Shown here one piece after another: positions 1 to 11,303 of a stretch of DNA of 64,000 nucleotides (position 1 is the first letter of the stretch; each line of letters starts with the position of its first letter). This DNA comes from Paramacrobiotus metropolitanus. Lineage: Eukaryota; Tardigrada; Eutardigrada; Parachela; Macrobiotidae. Location: positions 124,001 to 188,000 of the forward strand of contig NW_026570230.1 of the NCBI RefSeq assembly GCF_019649055.1. Direction: 5' to 3'. A program made the position numbers and the translations under genes. The notes below the pieces were generated by a model. The model was not told the origin of the DNA. It did not search any database and saw nothing but the letters and a program-made list of their open reading frames with translations.

Positions 1-359
1 GTTTCCACTTCGGTGGTCAGTTTCCTTCCTGGCACGCAAACATACTTGTCTTATCATTTGTTGACAGTTTTTTGGTTGATTCATCAGGTTGTTTTTACTT
101 GTTCTGGCCTTTACCCGACACGCATCGATTACACAGAAGATTTTGACCACCCATAATGTTCGTTTGTACGTCTATGGAATAAAATTGGTACACTGGAATC
201 AGATGTGCTTGAAAAGTTATTCCCTGAAAACATTTTCTTCTCGCAGTTATTCAGTGTGCGACATGAGTTTTTAAATGTTGTTTTTAAATGTTTTTAAAGT
301 GCGAAATTCATAAATTAAAATAATTTTTAAAACTAATTAGGAATGTTTGCAGCACTGAC

Positions 360-526
360 CCGTTGAAGCGCTCGCCGGTCATGTAACAGCTGTTGTTCCG
401 CTTTGTCCAGTTCAGTGGGCAAAATTTCGGCATGCCAAAGCTGATGTTGTCTCCCAAAGCAGCATCCAAGCAAATAAGAACACTTCCGAGAAATATAGTT
501 TGCAGAAAACGTAATCGTAGTCCCAT
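360..526 (-). CDS. C-type lectin-like secreted protein, first exon only (partial)
   Basis: First coding exon of a minus-strand paralogue of the lectin-like genes at 2.2-6.8 kb. It reads from ATG at 526, with a hydrophobic signal peptide (residues about 1-25), then a CPxxW..CY segment ending in GERFNG. The same GERFNG ends exon 1 of the gene at 2190. The donor (GTCAG at 359-355) falls at phase 2, as in the plus-strand paralogues. I read the remaining 359 bases on the minus strand and saw no W..A.FC...HLVE exon, so exon 2 lies outside the window or has been lost. An in-frame upstream ATG at 580 would give an N-terminus that is not signal-like, so the ATG at 526 is preferred. Function is inferred from the family only: a secreted recognition protein. 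Confidence 0.6.
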
Positions 527-580
527 TTTTAATGATGTTCGAGCAGTTCCCTTAAATTTCAATGTATGTACTACAAGCAT

Positions 581-2112
581 GAAGATGACCCCTGAAGAAT
601 TGCGTACGCTGACAAATGCAACAATACGGAATTACAGTAGTACTACTTTAATGGTTCCGCTCAAAACATCACGCGTAAAGCTGCACAGACTACTGATAGA
701 ATCTGTTTTTGAAGGTCGGGCAAAAAGATTAAATTAGAAGAAGCAGTATAAGTAGAAAATTATTTTCACAAAAGCGCGTAGGAGGGAGGTGTGTATGGAA
801 AACGTCTGAGTGTATAAAATTAATTATAATACTGATCTTCAGCTTTACGAGATTGCATCGGTTAGCTGCGGTTAACTGCGGTTAGAGTATAAAGCGTTTT
901 CTTTGCGAAGCGTTTGGATATGCTGGTAATAATGCTGGCAAATCGCATCGTCATGATATTAGTATAAAAACGTTATTATGCGTGGGTGTTTCTCTGAGAA
1001 AAGTAATTTCAGCAAAACACAGCAACCGTTTTGGCTTACAAATGGTTAAGGTTTTGGTTTACAAAGAGCGACGTTAAGCAGGATTGTTGCCGTCCCGTGC
1101 GCATACTGCATGCTGTAATCAGATTTCGCCATTAATTTACAGCAGTCAAAAGCTGCAGATCCCGTACTACTCTGTCTATTTCAGTAACGTGAACATAACT
1201 TATTCAAGGGTGGTACTTTTACCTCTCTATTTTGCACATATGGTTTAGTCAGTAAGTTAATGCTAATACACAAAAACATGTTGATAGAAGTAATTCTACA
1301 AATATAATACAACAACGATCATTATTCTTAGCTTATTAAAGATTCTGATTTATGATCAGCAAATCACCTTTGAAATGAAGTGGATTGGTAAAAGTGCAGT
1401 AAGTAAATAATTAAATAATGTACGCTCTACCGTACTGCTCTGTGGCAATACATCAATGCAATACATCTCGAATACTATATTATTTTTGTCGTACAGATGT
1501 TATAAAGCGTGTTTTCGTTTCAAGCTCAGAATGCAGTTTTTCTGTTAAAACGCATCGAGTACCTCCGTGAGAAACCGTATACAATTGTTACTGTTGTACT
1601 TTTGCATGACATTGGAGACTGGAGAGTATAGTGGTGCACGCAAAAAAGGCCTTGATGGATTACGCCTGAGTCTGGTGTACAACCACAAATTCACTATGGG
1701 CATAATCTGCCGTATAGTAATCATGTTCTATCTATGAAATATCCTCGGTTTCAAAGGCGGACACTGTTTGTAAACACAAACGCCGACCCATACGTAAAAG
1801 ACACGAATTGTCATCCTACCAAATGCACAGCAACAGGTTACACCTGGCTCAAAAAGACAAACACTGAATCGAGTCTAAGCAACTCCAATTCCATCCAAAC
1901 CACTCCATTGCAGATTTACTACCCATCCAAAACAAATAATTACAGAACGTATGGGATTTACCGGCATTTCTTTAAAGAGATTCATTCTGTATTCTAGAAG
2001 ATAATATTGACAGAAGTTCCTTATCTTTACTTTCAAGGTATTCCTAGGAATTTGCTTTCGCAAGCAAGAATCTGTTTTCTTTCAGCAAAAATACATACGA
2101 GCAAACGCTGTA
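581..2112. other. Intergenic region between divergent lectin-like genes
   Basis: No convincing coding exon is visible. Around 858-900 there is a run of three related GCGGTTA-type repeats followed by a TATA-like GTATAAAG, and another TATAAAAA lies near 963. Neither leads into a recognisable signal-peptide exon. The short open frames here (for example 1734-1997) have no family features. Confidence 0.4.
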
Positions 2113-2120
2113 TATATAAA
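2113..2120 (+). promoter_or_regulatory. TATA box of lectin-like gene 1
   Basis: TATATAAA lies 77 nt upstream of the ATG at 2190. The paralogues carry TATA elements at comparable distances (105 and 96 nt). Confidence 0.55.
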
Positions 2121-2189
2121 CCACCTTGCTTACCTAATCCCGATGTCTTGTGGAATAACGCAATAACTTTACCGGTTAGCACATAAAAA

Positions 2190-2987
2190 ATGATTTCTAT
2201 AATACTCTCGATTTTTCTGGTCGCATGTATTAGCGGCTCCTTTGGTCAGCAGGACAGCGGATCAACGGGATGTCCTCAAGGATGGATGCAGAACAGGCAG
2301 AGCTGCTATCTCACAGGCGAACGATTTAATGGGTACGAGAAACTGCATTCGACTATCGTCGGTTTAATAAAATTTATAAGAAATAAATAAAGTTAAAAAA
2401 TAAATAATTATTCGGTTTGCCGCTGACAGTATGTCTTCTGTGCATTCTAGTCAAACATGGTATTCCGCAGCGGCATTTTGTGAAGCGCTGGGGTCGCATC
2501 TGGTGGAAATCAACGACGCCCAAGAATTTAATTTCATTCAAGGCCGAAGTAAATTTTGATGGTTTTGCAGTATTACCAGAATATGAAAAAATTAGTTAAT
2601 TGCTTGCAGTAAGAGCGGTAAGCTGGGTGGATGGACCATGGATCGGAATGATTCGGTTGTTTGGAGATTCTCGTTACTATTTCCCTTCCACTCACGGTCA
2701 AGCCAGCGACAGCAGTTTGAATAACCGTAAGCAAATGCGCAAAAAATTAAAAAGGAAACAAATAGTTAAGCCCGAATTTGATTGGTTACTGTATTTGTTA
2801 CGCATAGAAGTAGAACTTAATATCTCATTTTGTTAAACTAGTTTAAAAATGCCATATTTTGCCAGAAATAAGCCAGCTAGCCAGCCGAGCAACCAACGAT
2901 TGCGGAGGATTTGACAAATACGGAAACAATTTCGGCTTCTGGAGATGCCGAAACGGAGGAAGCCCCATTTGTGAAATGGAATTGTAA
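2190..2987 (+). CDS. C-type lectin-like secreted protein 1 (159 aa, 4 exons)
   Basis: Exons 2190-2332, 2451-2548, 2610-2726 and 2866-2987 join in phases 2, 1, 1 to exactly 160 codons including the stop. The product has a signal peptide (MISIILSIFLVACISGSFG), then CPQGW..SCY, the core W.SAAFCEALGSHLVEIND.QEF typical of C-type lectin-like domains, a DGPWIGMIR strand in place of the usual WIGL, and a C-terminal DCGGFD..FWRCRNGGSPICE block with the final cysteines. The EPN/QPD and WND calcium/sugar-binding motifs of classical C-type lectins are not visible, so carbohydrate binding cannot be assumed. It is about the length of a single CTLD plus signal peptide. The gene belongs to a tandem family with the copies at 3.9 and 6.0 kb. 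Secretion and a recognition or defence role are inferred. Confidence 0.85.
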
Positions 2988-3410
2988 ACGTCAACGTGCA
3001 GAATCAAACATGATGTATTACGTTTTACGGGATACAGAGTACAATGGTGATCTGCTGTACCATAGTTGGGTGTGAAAAATACTATATTTTTACTGCTGTG
3101 TATTGTTAATATTACATTACCGCACGATTTCGCTATCTGTTGAATTAACAATACTGAATAAACAATGCTGGTTGGTAACCGTAAATTGTTTCATGGCACT
3201 GTCTTAATTGCGGCAAATTATTAACCGTAAGGAAACACGCTATCCCGATGATCGGCATCTAAAACAAATATCGCTCAAAGGTCAAAATAGTTTTAGCCAA
3301 ACCCTTTATAAACCCTTTAAAAAATGTAGGGTATTAAAAGGTCACTTTTATCCAATGCACACAGTACGATAAAATTTTTCTTTATCTGTTTACACAACTT
3401 CAATAAAAAC

Positions 3411-3876
3411 CGGTTGAGGTGGTTATATATTCGCAGACTGTGTTTTGTTTGTCCACAAGCTGAATTCGTGCTGTGCAAACCAGTACACAATTTGCTGACA
3501 ATCATGCTGCTGCATCCATCATTAAAATTAATTAGAATTTATGGATGATAAATGCAAAGCCTGACGAAGAATACGCAGCATAGTTGGTCATTTTGGCCGA
3601 AATAATGTTAATATAATTATCGATGCACTGAACCTGTCTATGTTTTAGAAGAGAAATGACTGGCCACCTACCAATCAGAACCGGTTATTAGTCGGCATTT
3701 TAAGAAATAATTTGATTAATTTAACGACGGTCGTATTCACAACTGTCAGTACAAAATGAGCGAGTGATCAGTATAAAAGCCAAGCAGCAAAAGGCTCGCT
3801 AAATTGCGTAGGTGTTGTTATTTTTGTCGCTGCGTGCGTACTGCTTATTTTAATTTTAGTTTGCAAAAAGGGCAAG
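3411..3876 (+). repeat. Duplicated promoter/5' module, copy 1 (paired with 5554-5986)
   Basis: The sequence upstream of lectin-like gene 2 recurs upstream of copy 3, about 2.14 kb away. Shared blocks are CCACAA(g/a)CTGAATT, TTGCTG(a/g)CA(a/g)TCATG, TGGCCACCTAC, the TATA box and the leader AAATTGCGTAGGT..GTACTGCTTA..TTTGCAAAA. This marks a tandem duplication that includes the promoter, not only the gene. Confidence 0.7.
3772..3779 (+). promoter_or_regulatory. TATA box of lectin-like gene 2
   Basis: TATAAAAG in the context CAGTATAAAAGCCAAGCA lies 105 nt before the ATG. The equivalent element in the paralogue is at 5891. Confidence 0.6.
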
Positions 3877-4870
3877 ATGGCAAGTAGGTTATACATTGCA
3901 GCTATTTTCATTATCGCAGCAGCTTTTCAGTCTGCCAATGCTGCATCGTGCCCAACGGGATGGCAGGCTTTTGGTAACAGCTGTTATTATTTCGGAACGA
4001 ATTTCAATGGGTACGTACGATTGCAAAAATTACAAGTATACCGACGTCTATGCCCAGAAAACTGGACAATGTACAAATGCTCACCCGCTTTTCTGACAGA
4101 AGAAGCGACCTTACTTAACCTTCAATGTTTGCAACTGCAAAATATGATTTATAAAGAGGTGCCGTGTGTTTTCTCCATAACCAACACCGATAATTAGACG
4201 CAGTCGATAATTTATTGTAACGTTCACTGGAATGTTCATAATTTGTAACAGCACGGTGTGCGAAATATCGGTAGTAATGCAACGAAGAATTTATTACACC
4301 AACAAATTCTGAATCTTGCAGGATGACATGGTATGATGGATCCGCGTTCTGCCAGGCGTTTCGCGCCCACCTGGTGGAATTAAACGATCAGGCAGAGCAT
4401 GATTTTGTCCAAAATAAAGGTGACTTTTAGCTTTTATTTTCATGCCAGAAGCTTTCATTTAATGTGCCAAAAAAAGGTGGTCGCTGTATAAAAATTCTCA
4501 TAGCTAATAAAAGAAAATTTTGCAGTGAAAGCACTAAGCTGGTCAGATGGGCCGTGGGTGGGAATGGTCCGCGTTAGCCCTGGAACCAACTGGGTCTTGT
4601 CTTCTACGCGCTCCTCAAAATCGAACGATAACTCTTACAACCAAAGTAAGAACGTCATGCGCAATCTGTCCAAAATTCATAAAAAGACATTTCCCTATGA
4701 TAAGAGACAGCTCATGGAAACAGCTCATATTATCTGATACTTTTAATTCAGGGATGGATGGTCTGGCTAAAGCATCCTCGCATGATTGCGGCGGTTTTGA
4801 CAGAAGAGGAAATATTGGATTCTGGAGATGTAGGAATGGCGGAAGTCCCATTTGCGAATTTGAGGCATAA
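3877..4870 (+). CDS. C-type lectin-like secreted protein 2 (156 aa, 4 exons)
   Basis: Exons 3877-4010, 4322-4419, 4526-4645 and 4752-4870 join in phases 2, 1, 1 to 157 codons including the stop. Intron positions are identical to those of gene 1. The signal peptide is MASRLYIAAIFIIAAAFQSANA. It is followed by SCPTGW..SCYYFG, W..SAFCQAFRAHLVELND, LSWSDGPWVGMVRV and the closing DCGGFDRRGNIGFWRCRNGG with the last Cys in SPICE. Six cysteines are spaced as in a single CTLD; the classical Ca2+/sugar motifs are absent. Expression is likely TATA-driven (box at 3772). Close similarity in exon length and sequence to gene 1 and copy 3 indicates recent tandem duplication. The molecular target is unknown. 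Confidence 0.87.
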
Positions 4871-5553
4871 AGCAGACCAACCATGTGTCGGATCAACCAC
4901 ACTAACGCCGTCATAGGGACACACAGTGACCTTTAAAATAATTTCATGTTACGCGATTGTGGATATGCGTATTTATATAATTAAAAACAACCAAAGCGTT
5001 TCTCGTCTTTTATATTTTTCTATCAATTTGTTGCCCCACATTACAAAACGAATTGTTAAACGACACGAATTATAAAAGTTTCAGCGTGACTACACGTATT
5101 GACAGTATCAAAATTTTTATAAAATGCGCAATATACTGTAATCCACATGTCTGGTATTAGAGGAAGTCCGGTATGTGGTAACAATACAAAACGTACTCGT
5201 TCACTGAGAAATTCACTCTTGAACACTTTCTGCTTGTTTTAATATCTCATTTTGTGGCCGAATGATTTGTTCATCTTCTTTACTAAAGCGACTGTGACGT
5301 GCCGTATGACAATCTTTTGGAATGTGGATGGTCATCCCGGGCCGACAGAATGACCCCGGAAAGGCCTTTTCCGCACAAATTTGTGTTCTGTCTGCTTGGA
5401 AACGTTCTCGGGACTTCTGGGCTATCGGCTCCCCTTGGCTCTTATTTTATTAGGCTCGATATAAAACCTGAATAAATGGGAAAGCGGTTTTCGTGCACCC
5501 ATCGTTCGGTTTAATTTGCGACTGTTAACAAATCGCGAATCAAAACGGCAAAA

Positions 5554-5986
5554 GCGAACCGGTTGCACTAAATATATTTGGAGATGCCTGTGCTCATCTT
5601 TCCACAAACTGAATTGTTGTGGGTGTTCAAAAGAATAAACAACTTGCTGGCAGTCATGGTATAGTCATTCAAGAAGCCAAATTCTAAAAACCTTCAAACC
5701 ATAAAAAATTAATGAAACTTATCCTACTAGCAAAGAACAAGTGGCTCTAATTTTTTCCTTAACAGAGATATACTTTGTACTACCAGTGATGCGCAGAACA
5801 GAAAATGGTCACGTTAAGGCACGATACAGTGAGTGGCCACCTACTTGTCAGAACTGGCTGTTCTTGTGTCATACTGACTTAAAAGACAAGTATAAAGACT
5901 AAGCAACGAAAAGTTGGCTAAAATTGCGTAGGTTTTCTCGTTTTTGCCATTGTACGTACTGCTTACAAATTTGCAAAAGGAACACG
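5554..5986 (+). repeat. Duplicated promoter/5' module, copy 2 (paired with 3411-3876)
   Basis: This is the second copy of the module described at 3411. It includes TGGCCACCTAC at about 5836, TATAAAG at 5891-5897 and the leader up to the ATG at 5987. It therefore looks like an intact promoter in front of a decayed coding region. Confidence 0.65.
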
Positions 5987-6827
5987 ATGGCAATTGCGTT
6001 GTATATTGTCGCTACTTGCGTTATCGCAACGGCTGTCAAGTCTGCCAGTACTGCATCATGTCCGTCGGGATTGGACGCTTTTAGCAATAGTTGCTATTAC
6101 TCGTATTTCGAAATCGGTTCCCCGGGTATCTACCTGCGCATTCTGACAGACTAAAGATGCAATAAAATACTCGCAGTCGGTAGATTGCAGAGTGACCTTT
6201 CATATGTTTTTTGAACGGTACACCTATTTTTTTTGTGCCAAACCTAAAAGTGGACATAAATGATGGTGAAAAATGTTTTGCTATATGGCATCCAGAAATT
6301 ATTCCAAGATGCTCTTCTCATTGCAGGATAACATGGTCTGGTGCAGCGCATTTTGTCAAGCGTTTCGTGCCCATCTGGTCGAATTGAACACTAAACACGA
6401 GAGCGATTTTGTGCAAAATAAAGGTGATTTAAAGTTTTATTCATTTATGTCATTGAAAATCTCAATTATGATCTCAATTTGTGTACGTAAATATCATAAT
6501 ACGAATGCACCGAGCAAATTATCGCAGTGAAATTGCTTGGCTGGTCGGATGGACCGTGGGTGGGGATGATACGTATCGGTGCCGGTACCAACTGGATTTT
6601 GCCTTCCACACGTTCTTTGAAATCGAGTGATGCCGCGCTCAGCAAATGTAAGTACTCGTATATCAAGGTGCTCTACAAAATTTGTCTTTGTATTTTTATC
6701 TGCAATGTTTTGATTTTAGCGATGGATGATTTGTCCAAAGCCTCCGTACAGGATTGCGGCGCTATGGATAAAAAGATTCTGTAGTTGCAAGCTTGGTGGA
6801 AGCCCGATTTGTGAATTTGAGATATGA
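5987..6827 (+). pseudogene. C-type lectin-like copy 3, frameshifted
   Basis: All four paralogous exons can be seen: signal-peptide exon from 5987, exon 2 at 6327-6423, exon 3 at 6528-6647 and exon 4 at 6720-6827. Exon 3 is intact (120 nt, the same length as in gene 2). Exon 1 is 5 nt too long at its most likely donor (6125), which changes its phase. Exon 2 is 97 nt where the intact genes have 98, breaking the W..AFC frame. Exon 4 is 108 nt where gene 2 has 119, with a frameshift just before the terminal FC.C..GGSPICE segment, and the conserved Trp of FWRC has become Cys. Three independent lesions argue for a pseudogene. Unrecognised alternative splice sites or assembly errors are possible but would have to occur three times. 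Confidence 0.75.
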
Positions 6828-7108
6828 AAATTAATAACACGCCAATGAATTAAGCATTTGATAAAGCACAGTCAAATACGGCCACAAAAAGAATGTATAT
6901 TATTATGTATGCCGCTGCGATATAAAAATCGATAAGAATACATTTTAACACCGACCCTCGTCAAGTACTTTATAATAAAAGATTTCGCATCACAGAAAAA
7001 ATAAAGGTGGTTCAGCATGAGCAATTCCAGCATTGTTCCTGACAGGCATAATAAACTGAACCGCTACAGACATCTTTCACTAACTGCGCATCATAAATTA
7101 CCCGAAAA

Positions 7109-10100
7109 TCATAATGAACTACAAAACATCGCAGCAAGAATACAAGCTAACACCATAATATTATTTTTATTAAGAAGCGCCGCCCCTCCGTGAGTTGGTT
7201 TTATTGTATGAGCGATCGTCGTAGAGTTTGGCACAGTTTCCGCTGGGGTTAACATGGTTGATGTCAATGGTGACGGCTCCGTAACGGTATCATAAGGACG
7301 ATCATAATCTTCCGGCTGAGTAATTGCCACCATCGGAAGTAATGTGGTGATTTCCGTAGCATTCACTGTTGTCGTTTCTGGTTCGGTAACCGGCGCAAAT
7401 ACTGTCACCGGAAGTGTCACTAAACTGTTTACTTCATTCACGATATCCGTCTGCGTGGCATTGGTAACGGTTACAGCCTGCGTTATGTTGGTAATCATGG
7501 TCACAATCTCTGTTGGAATCTCGGTACTGAAAGGTAACGGGCTGGTTACCAGCGTGCTGCTCACAGTACTTGGTATCGTGGTGGTTGTTGCCGTCGTGTA
7601 CGTCGACGTCTTTCGCAATAGCGCGGTGGTCGTCGTTGTGGGAACGGTAGTGGTCTTGGTGGTGGTGTATGTTGGTCGTCGCGTGTGCGGAACAGCCACA
7701 GTACCGACCATGCCGGTAAGCAGCAAGGACACCGTCGCCAGTGTAACGATCGCGGAGGTTGATGGACTCGTTGTTGAAGCCCGGGAACGTGGTTTCCAAG
7801 GTTTGGAGGTTGTGGTCACTATGATCTCAGCTGGGACTGTGGTCGGCGGCGGGATGGTTACCGCTGGCGGGTTAATAGTTTCGGCGATCGTTGTAAGTAA
7901 TGGAGAACGCCCAGTCTTGCATCTGCCATATATGTCATCTTGTCCGAGATGCCATATGAATACACTGTGGAAATTGTGCTCGGTAGCCCATAATACCTGG
8001 AATGGTTAGTGTTGGTAAATATTACTTATTTTCACATTTTCCCAACGTTTTTTTTTTTATTTTTTGCATAATATGCCGGCCAAGGATAACGTTTGCTCAA
8101 TGTTAGCGATTTCTTGTACAGGCGTCGATAAACGAGATGCAACTGTAATTACTTAATTTGTAGATAAATTTTGCTTTCCATGTGCTGTAATGTTAAACAG
8201 CGCGACCTTTACTGTACCTTAGTTTTGATGGTGGCGAAATCATCATAATTTATCCATTGGTCGTTCTTTCGTGCCTGTACAATTTGGTTGCTTCTGTTCA
8301 CTTGAACCGTCCAGCCGGGATTGAGGGCAGGACAGTACTCAGCGTACACGAGGATACCCGGCTCTTTCGACAGAATACCGGCTTGGCCGGGACCGCTCGC
8401 CGGATGACCAACAGCCGCCGAATCCGGTATAAATGAACCGGAGAGGGTCCAGGATCGAGCATAAAACGGAATTCCGACCGCTAATTGTGGTGCTGGGATG
8501 CCGGCTGTCATCCATGCGTTCATGGATGCTTCCTAAATCGAAACAACGTTAACAGGAAGCCTGATCGACTTGCAAAGCTTTGTATGCCAGACCAGCGGAC
8601 AATAATAAGAAACTGCTTCGCAACAATTGGCTGAAAGGAAATGCATACGCAGTAAATTTGTTTTAAAAGCATATTTTTCTGTCCTGTGATATTCAATGTA
8701 AGAATAGATTCTAACTAATTCTATACAATAATAGTTTTACAAGTCGACAAGATCATTATGAAACGGTTTGCAGCAAAAATGCAATGCACTAAATCCAGCA
8801 GTACGTGTGCAGTTGAAGTACGTGTAATTTCTTGACGATAAAGATACTTTTTGAAATGGGTTACACCTGCACCTGAGAAGTAAGTAACTAATTTTAAGCG
8901 TGAACTTGTTTGGGACGCAACATTTGCACAATAGTCTGCTTCTAAGATGCACATACAGAGTATTATGTCAAGCAAACATGTTTGTTTAGAAGCATTAGTT
9001 AATGTTTTACGATGGATGTAGTTTTTTGGAAGGCGGTTAATCTAATTAGATCAACATTAACAATATTTACAAATAGATTAAAAATTAATGGCATTCGCCT
9101 GCAAGCAATAAACTGCCAAAACAAAGTGACTACTTTAACGTATTAATTACTCAATATTACACAGGTATTTGTTGGCACTTACGACATCAGGCATTCCGGC
9201 ATTGTAACCGGTTATATTGTCTTTTCCCCACAAACCGCGATAGTCATATGTCATCACGTTTACAATGTCGAGATATCTGCAACAGACACCCAAAATGGCG
9301 TAATATTTTGTCAAAATTTTATGGCTTTACAACGTTAATTTTTATTTTATGCTGGCGATTGCTCTGCCAGCCAACGGGAAAAAATTAGAAAATATTACCT
9401 TTTCATCTCGGCGACATTATAACCGGGCAGCACTTGATTGGATACAGCAGCGGATAATGCCAGCCGCGGCTGTTTGGTGGCGTCGGCGTCGGATTCAAAT
9501 GCATACCTGAGATCCTTCAAGCACAACATATGCACTAAATTGCCACGTTTGTATTCAATAAATCGAAGGCGGAAATAATTGTAATCTGATTGCTATGATG
9601 GCGAAAACATTTTTACTATTAAGTTCTAATAAAGCGCTATATTATCACGTGGCGCGTAAAAAGGGTCAAGCTGAAAACAGTCGTTCCTTCGGTGAACCAT
9701 ATGTTTTGGTTGCATAAATTTAGCCACAGGCACTGCCGAAGAGTCGCAAAAAACTAACATTACCGTACCGTTAAAATTTACAGCCGTCGCACGATGCCAT
9801 ACTAAGCTATTTTGTAAATTGTAACTGCAACATAATAGGATAACCCAGGCGTTTACTCTCATAAAACTCTATCTTTATCACATAAAGACTATGCAGTTGT
9901 AAAGTATATACTGTAAATGCAGGGAAATTATTGTAGATAATTACGGCCGTAAATTCGCAAGTCCATATGCGTAGGTGACGGACGCAAGCAATAACGTTTA
10001 AAATCTACTGATCTGGCAAAAAATTTTTTAAGCGTAAACCAGCTGATTTCGAACTTTAATATTTTCACTTTTAGAATTTGTCTGTTGTACCTTTAACAAA

Positions 10101-11303
10101 GCCATATAACTCTCTCTATCTTTCTCTTCCGGAAACTCCCAGTCGACATCCAGCCCGTCCATCCCCCATTTCCTTAAGTCCCGTACAACTGAACCGACTA
10201 ATGCCGCGCGAGACGAATCATTACCGGCAGTACTAGAAAAATTTGTGCTGAAACTCCATCCACCAACACTGAGGATGATTTTCAAATAAGGATTCTTCAG
10301 CTTCAGATCGCTTAATTGCTGAAAATGCCCTGCAAAAACATATGTATATAAAGTACTGAAAAATACTGAATATGTACTATCGCAAATTTCAGTTACAAAA
10401 AACATTCATAAGAGCAAGGTTTAGCAAACAACATTGGCAAATTGCAACGGATACAAAATTTTCTAACAAGGGGACGTGCGCAAGCATGAATAGCTCGGTA
10501 CGCTGCGGGATACAGCCATACAGGTGCGTGTGAAGGGTGACGTATTTAATTCAGTTTTTTTGCCATAATTATAGACCTTACCTCGAAACTTATTTCCGTC
10601 AGGTGGTTCAAAACGGTTATCGACAAGTTTAAAAAATGCATAGATAATAACATCGCATCCTCCGTTAGGATTAATGTCTGATATGCGAAACGATGTGTTG
10701 GCGTTATTGTTGAGTGACCACGACGCCAGGTAACACTGCACTTTTAATGTACCTGTAATTCAAATTCAAATGGACACACAAATAAACAAGCGTTACTGAA
10801 GCACCTTGCCATAATATTGATAATAATAATACCGCTATAACACATATTACATCTCACAACACCGTTTTGTGGTCATTTATTCAGCACGAAAATCTTGTGA
10901 AAGCATGTGGAGCAGCATACTCGTAACCAATAAAATCCATCAACTGTGTCGTTCTGTGCGGTGGAATTATAGAGTCTTAATTTCCCTTGTGTTATTCTTC
11001 TTAGTTCGTGTTTAATTTTTTAATCCCAACTTTTAAAACTGAATCTAAACTATCTATTTCAAGCACAAAATTCAGACTTCATGTGATTAAGCTACGCTGT
11101 GCGCTTGTATATATTCTTTGCAAAAGCAACTCAAAATCAAATGTAAAAATTGCAAATCCAGTGGTATAAAGTAATATTATTAAGTTATATTTTCAAGTGA
11201 ACACTGGGAAGATATACCACTTACATTCGGATTGTCCAATATAACCAATCCATATTACCGCTACCATCCAGCAATATTTTATAACCCATGGATGTTGATG
11301 CAT
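7109..11303 (-). CDS. GH18 chitinase with Thr-rich stalk and GPI-like C-terminus (633 aa, 7 exons)
   Basis: Minus-strand exons in order are 11303-11225, 10752-10582, 10329-10091, 9514-9399, 9276-9183, 8532-8218 and 7996-7109; phases agree at every junction, giving 634 codons with stop. Exon 1 is a signal peptide (MHQHPWVIKYCWMVAVIWIG). The GH18 barrel follows: VQCYLASW, IILSVGGWSF, the catalytic DGLDVDWEFP (DxxDxDxE at about 141-148, with the acid Glu present), NVMTYDYRG and GIPFYARSW, closing with FIWHLGQDD. Family knowledge says this hydrolyses beta-1,4-GlcNAc linkages in chitin, so the enzyme is predicted active. From residue about 373 the chain becomes a 240-residue Thr/Pro/Ser-rich, mucin-like stalk ending in a hydrophobic tail (NNIMVLACILAAMFCSSL) after GGAA. 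That architecture suggests GPI anchoring at the cell surface. No CBM14 domain is visible. Confidence 0.9.

Noticed and set aside
7344-8009. 221-codon plus-strand open frame
   Set aside because: Exactly antisense to the Thr-rich final exon of the chitinase. The repetitive Val/Thr composition is a mirror of that exon.
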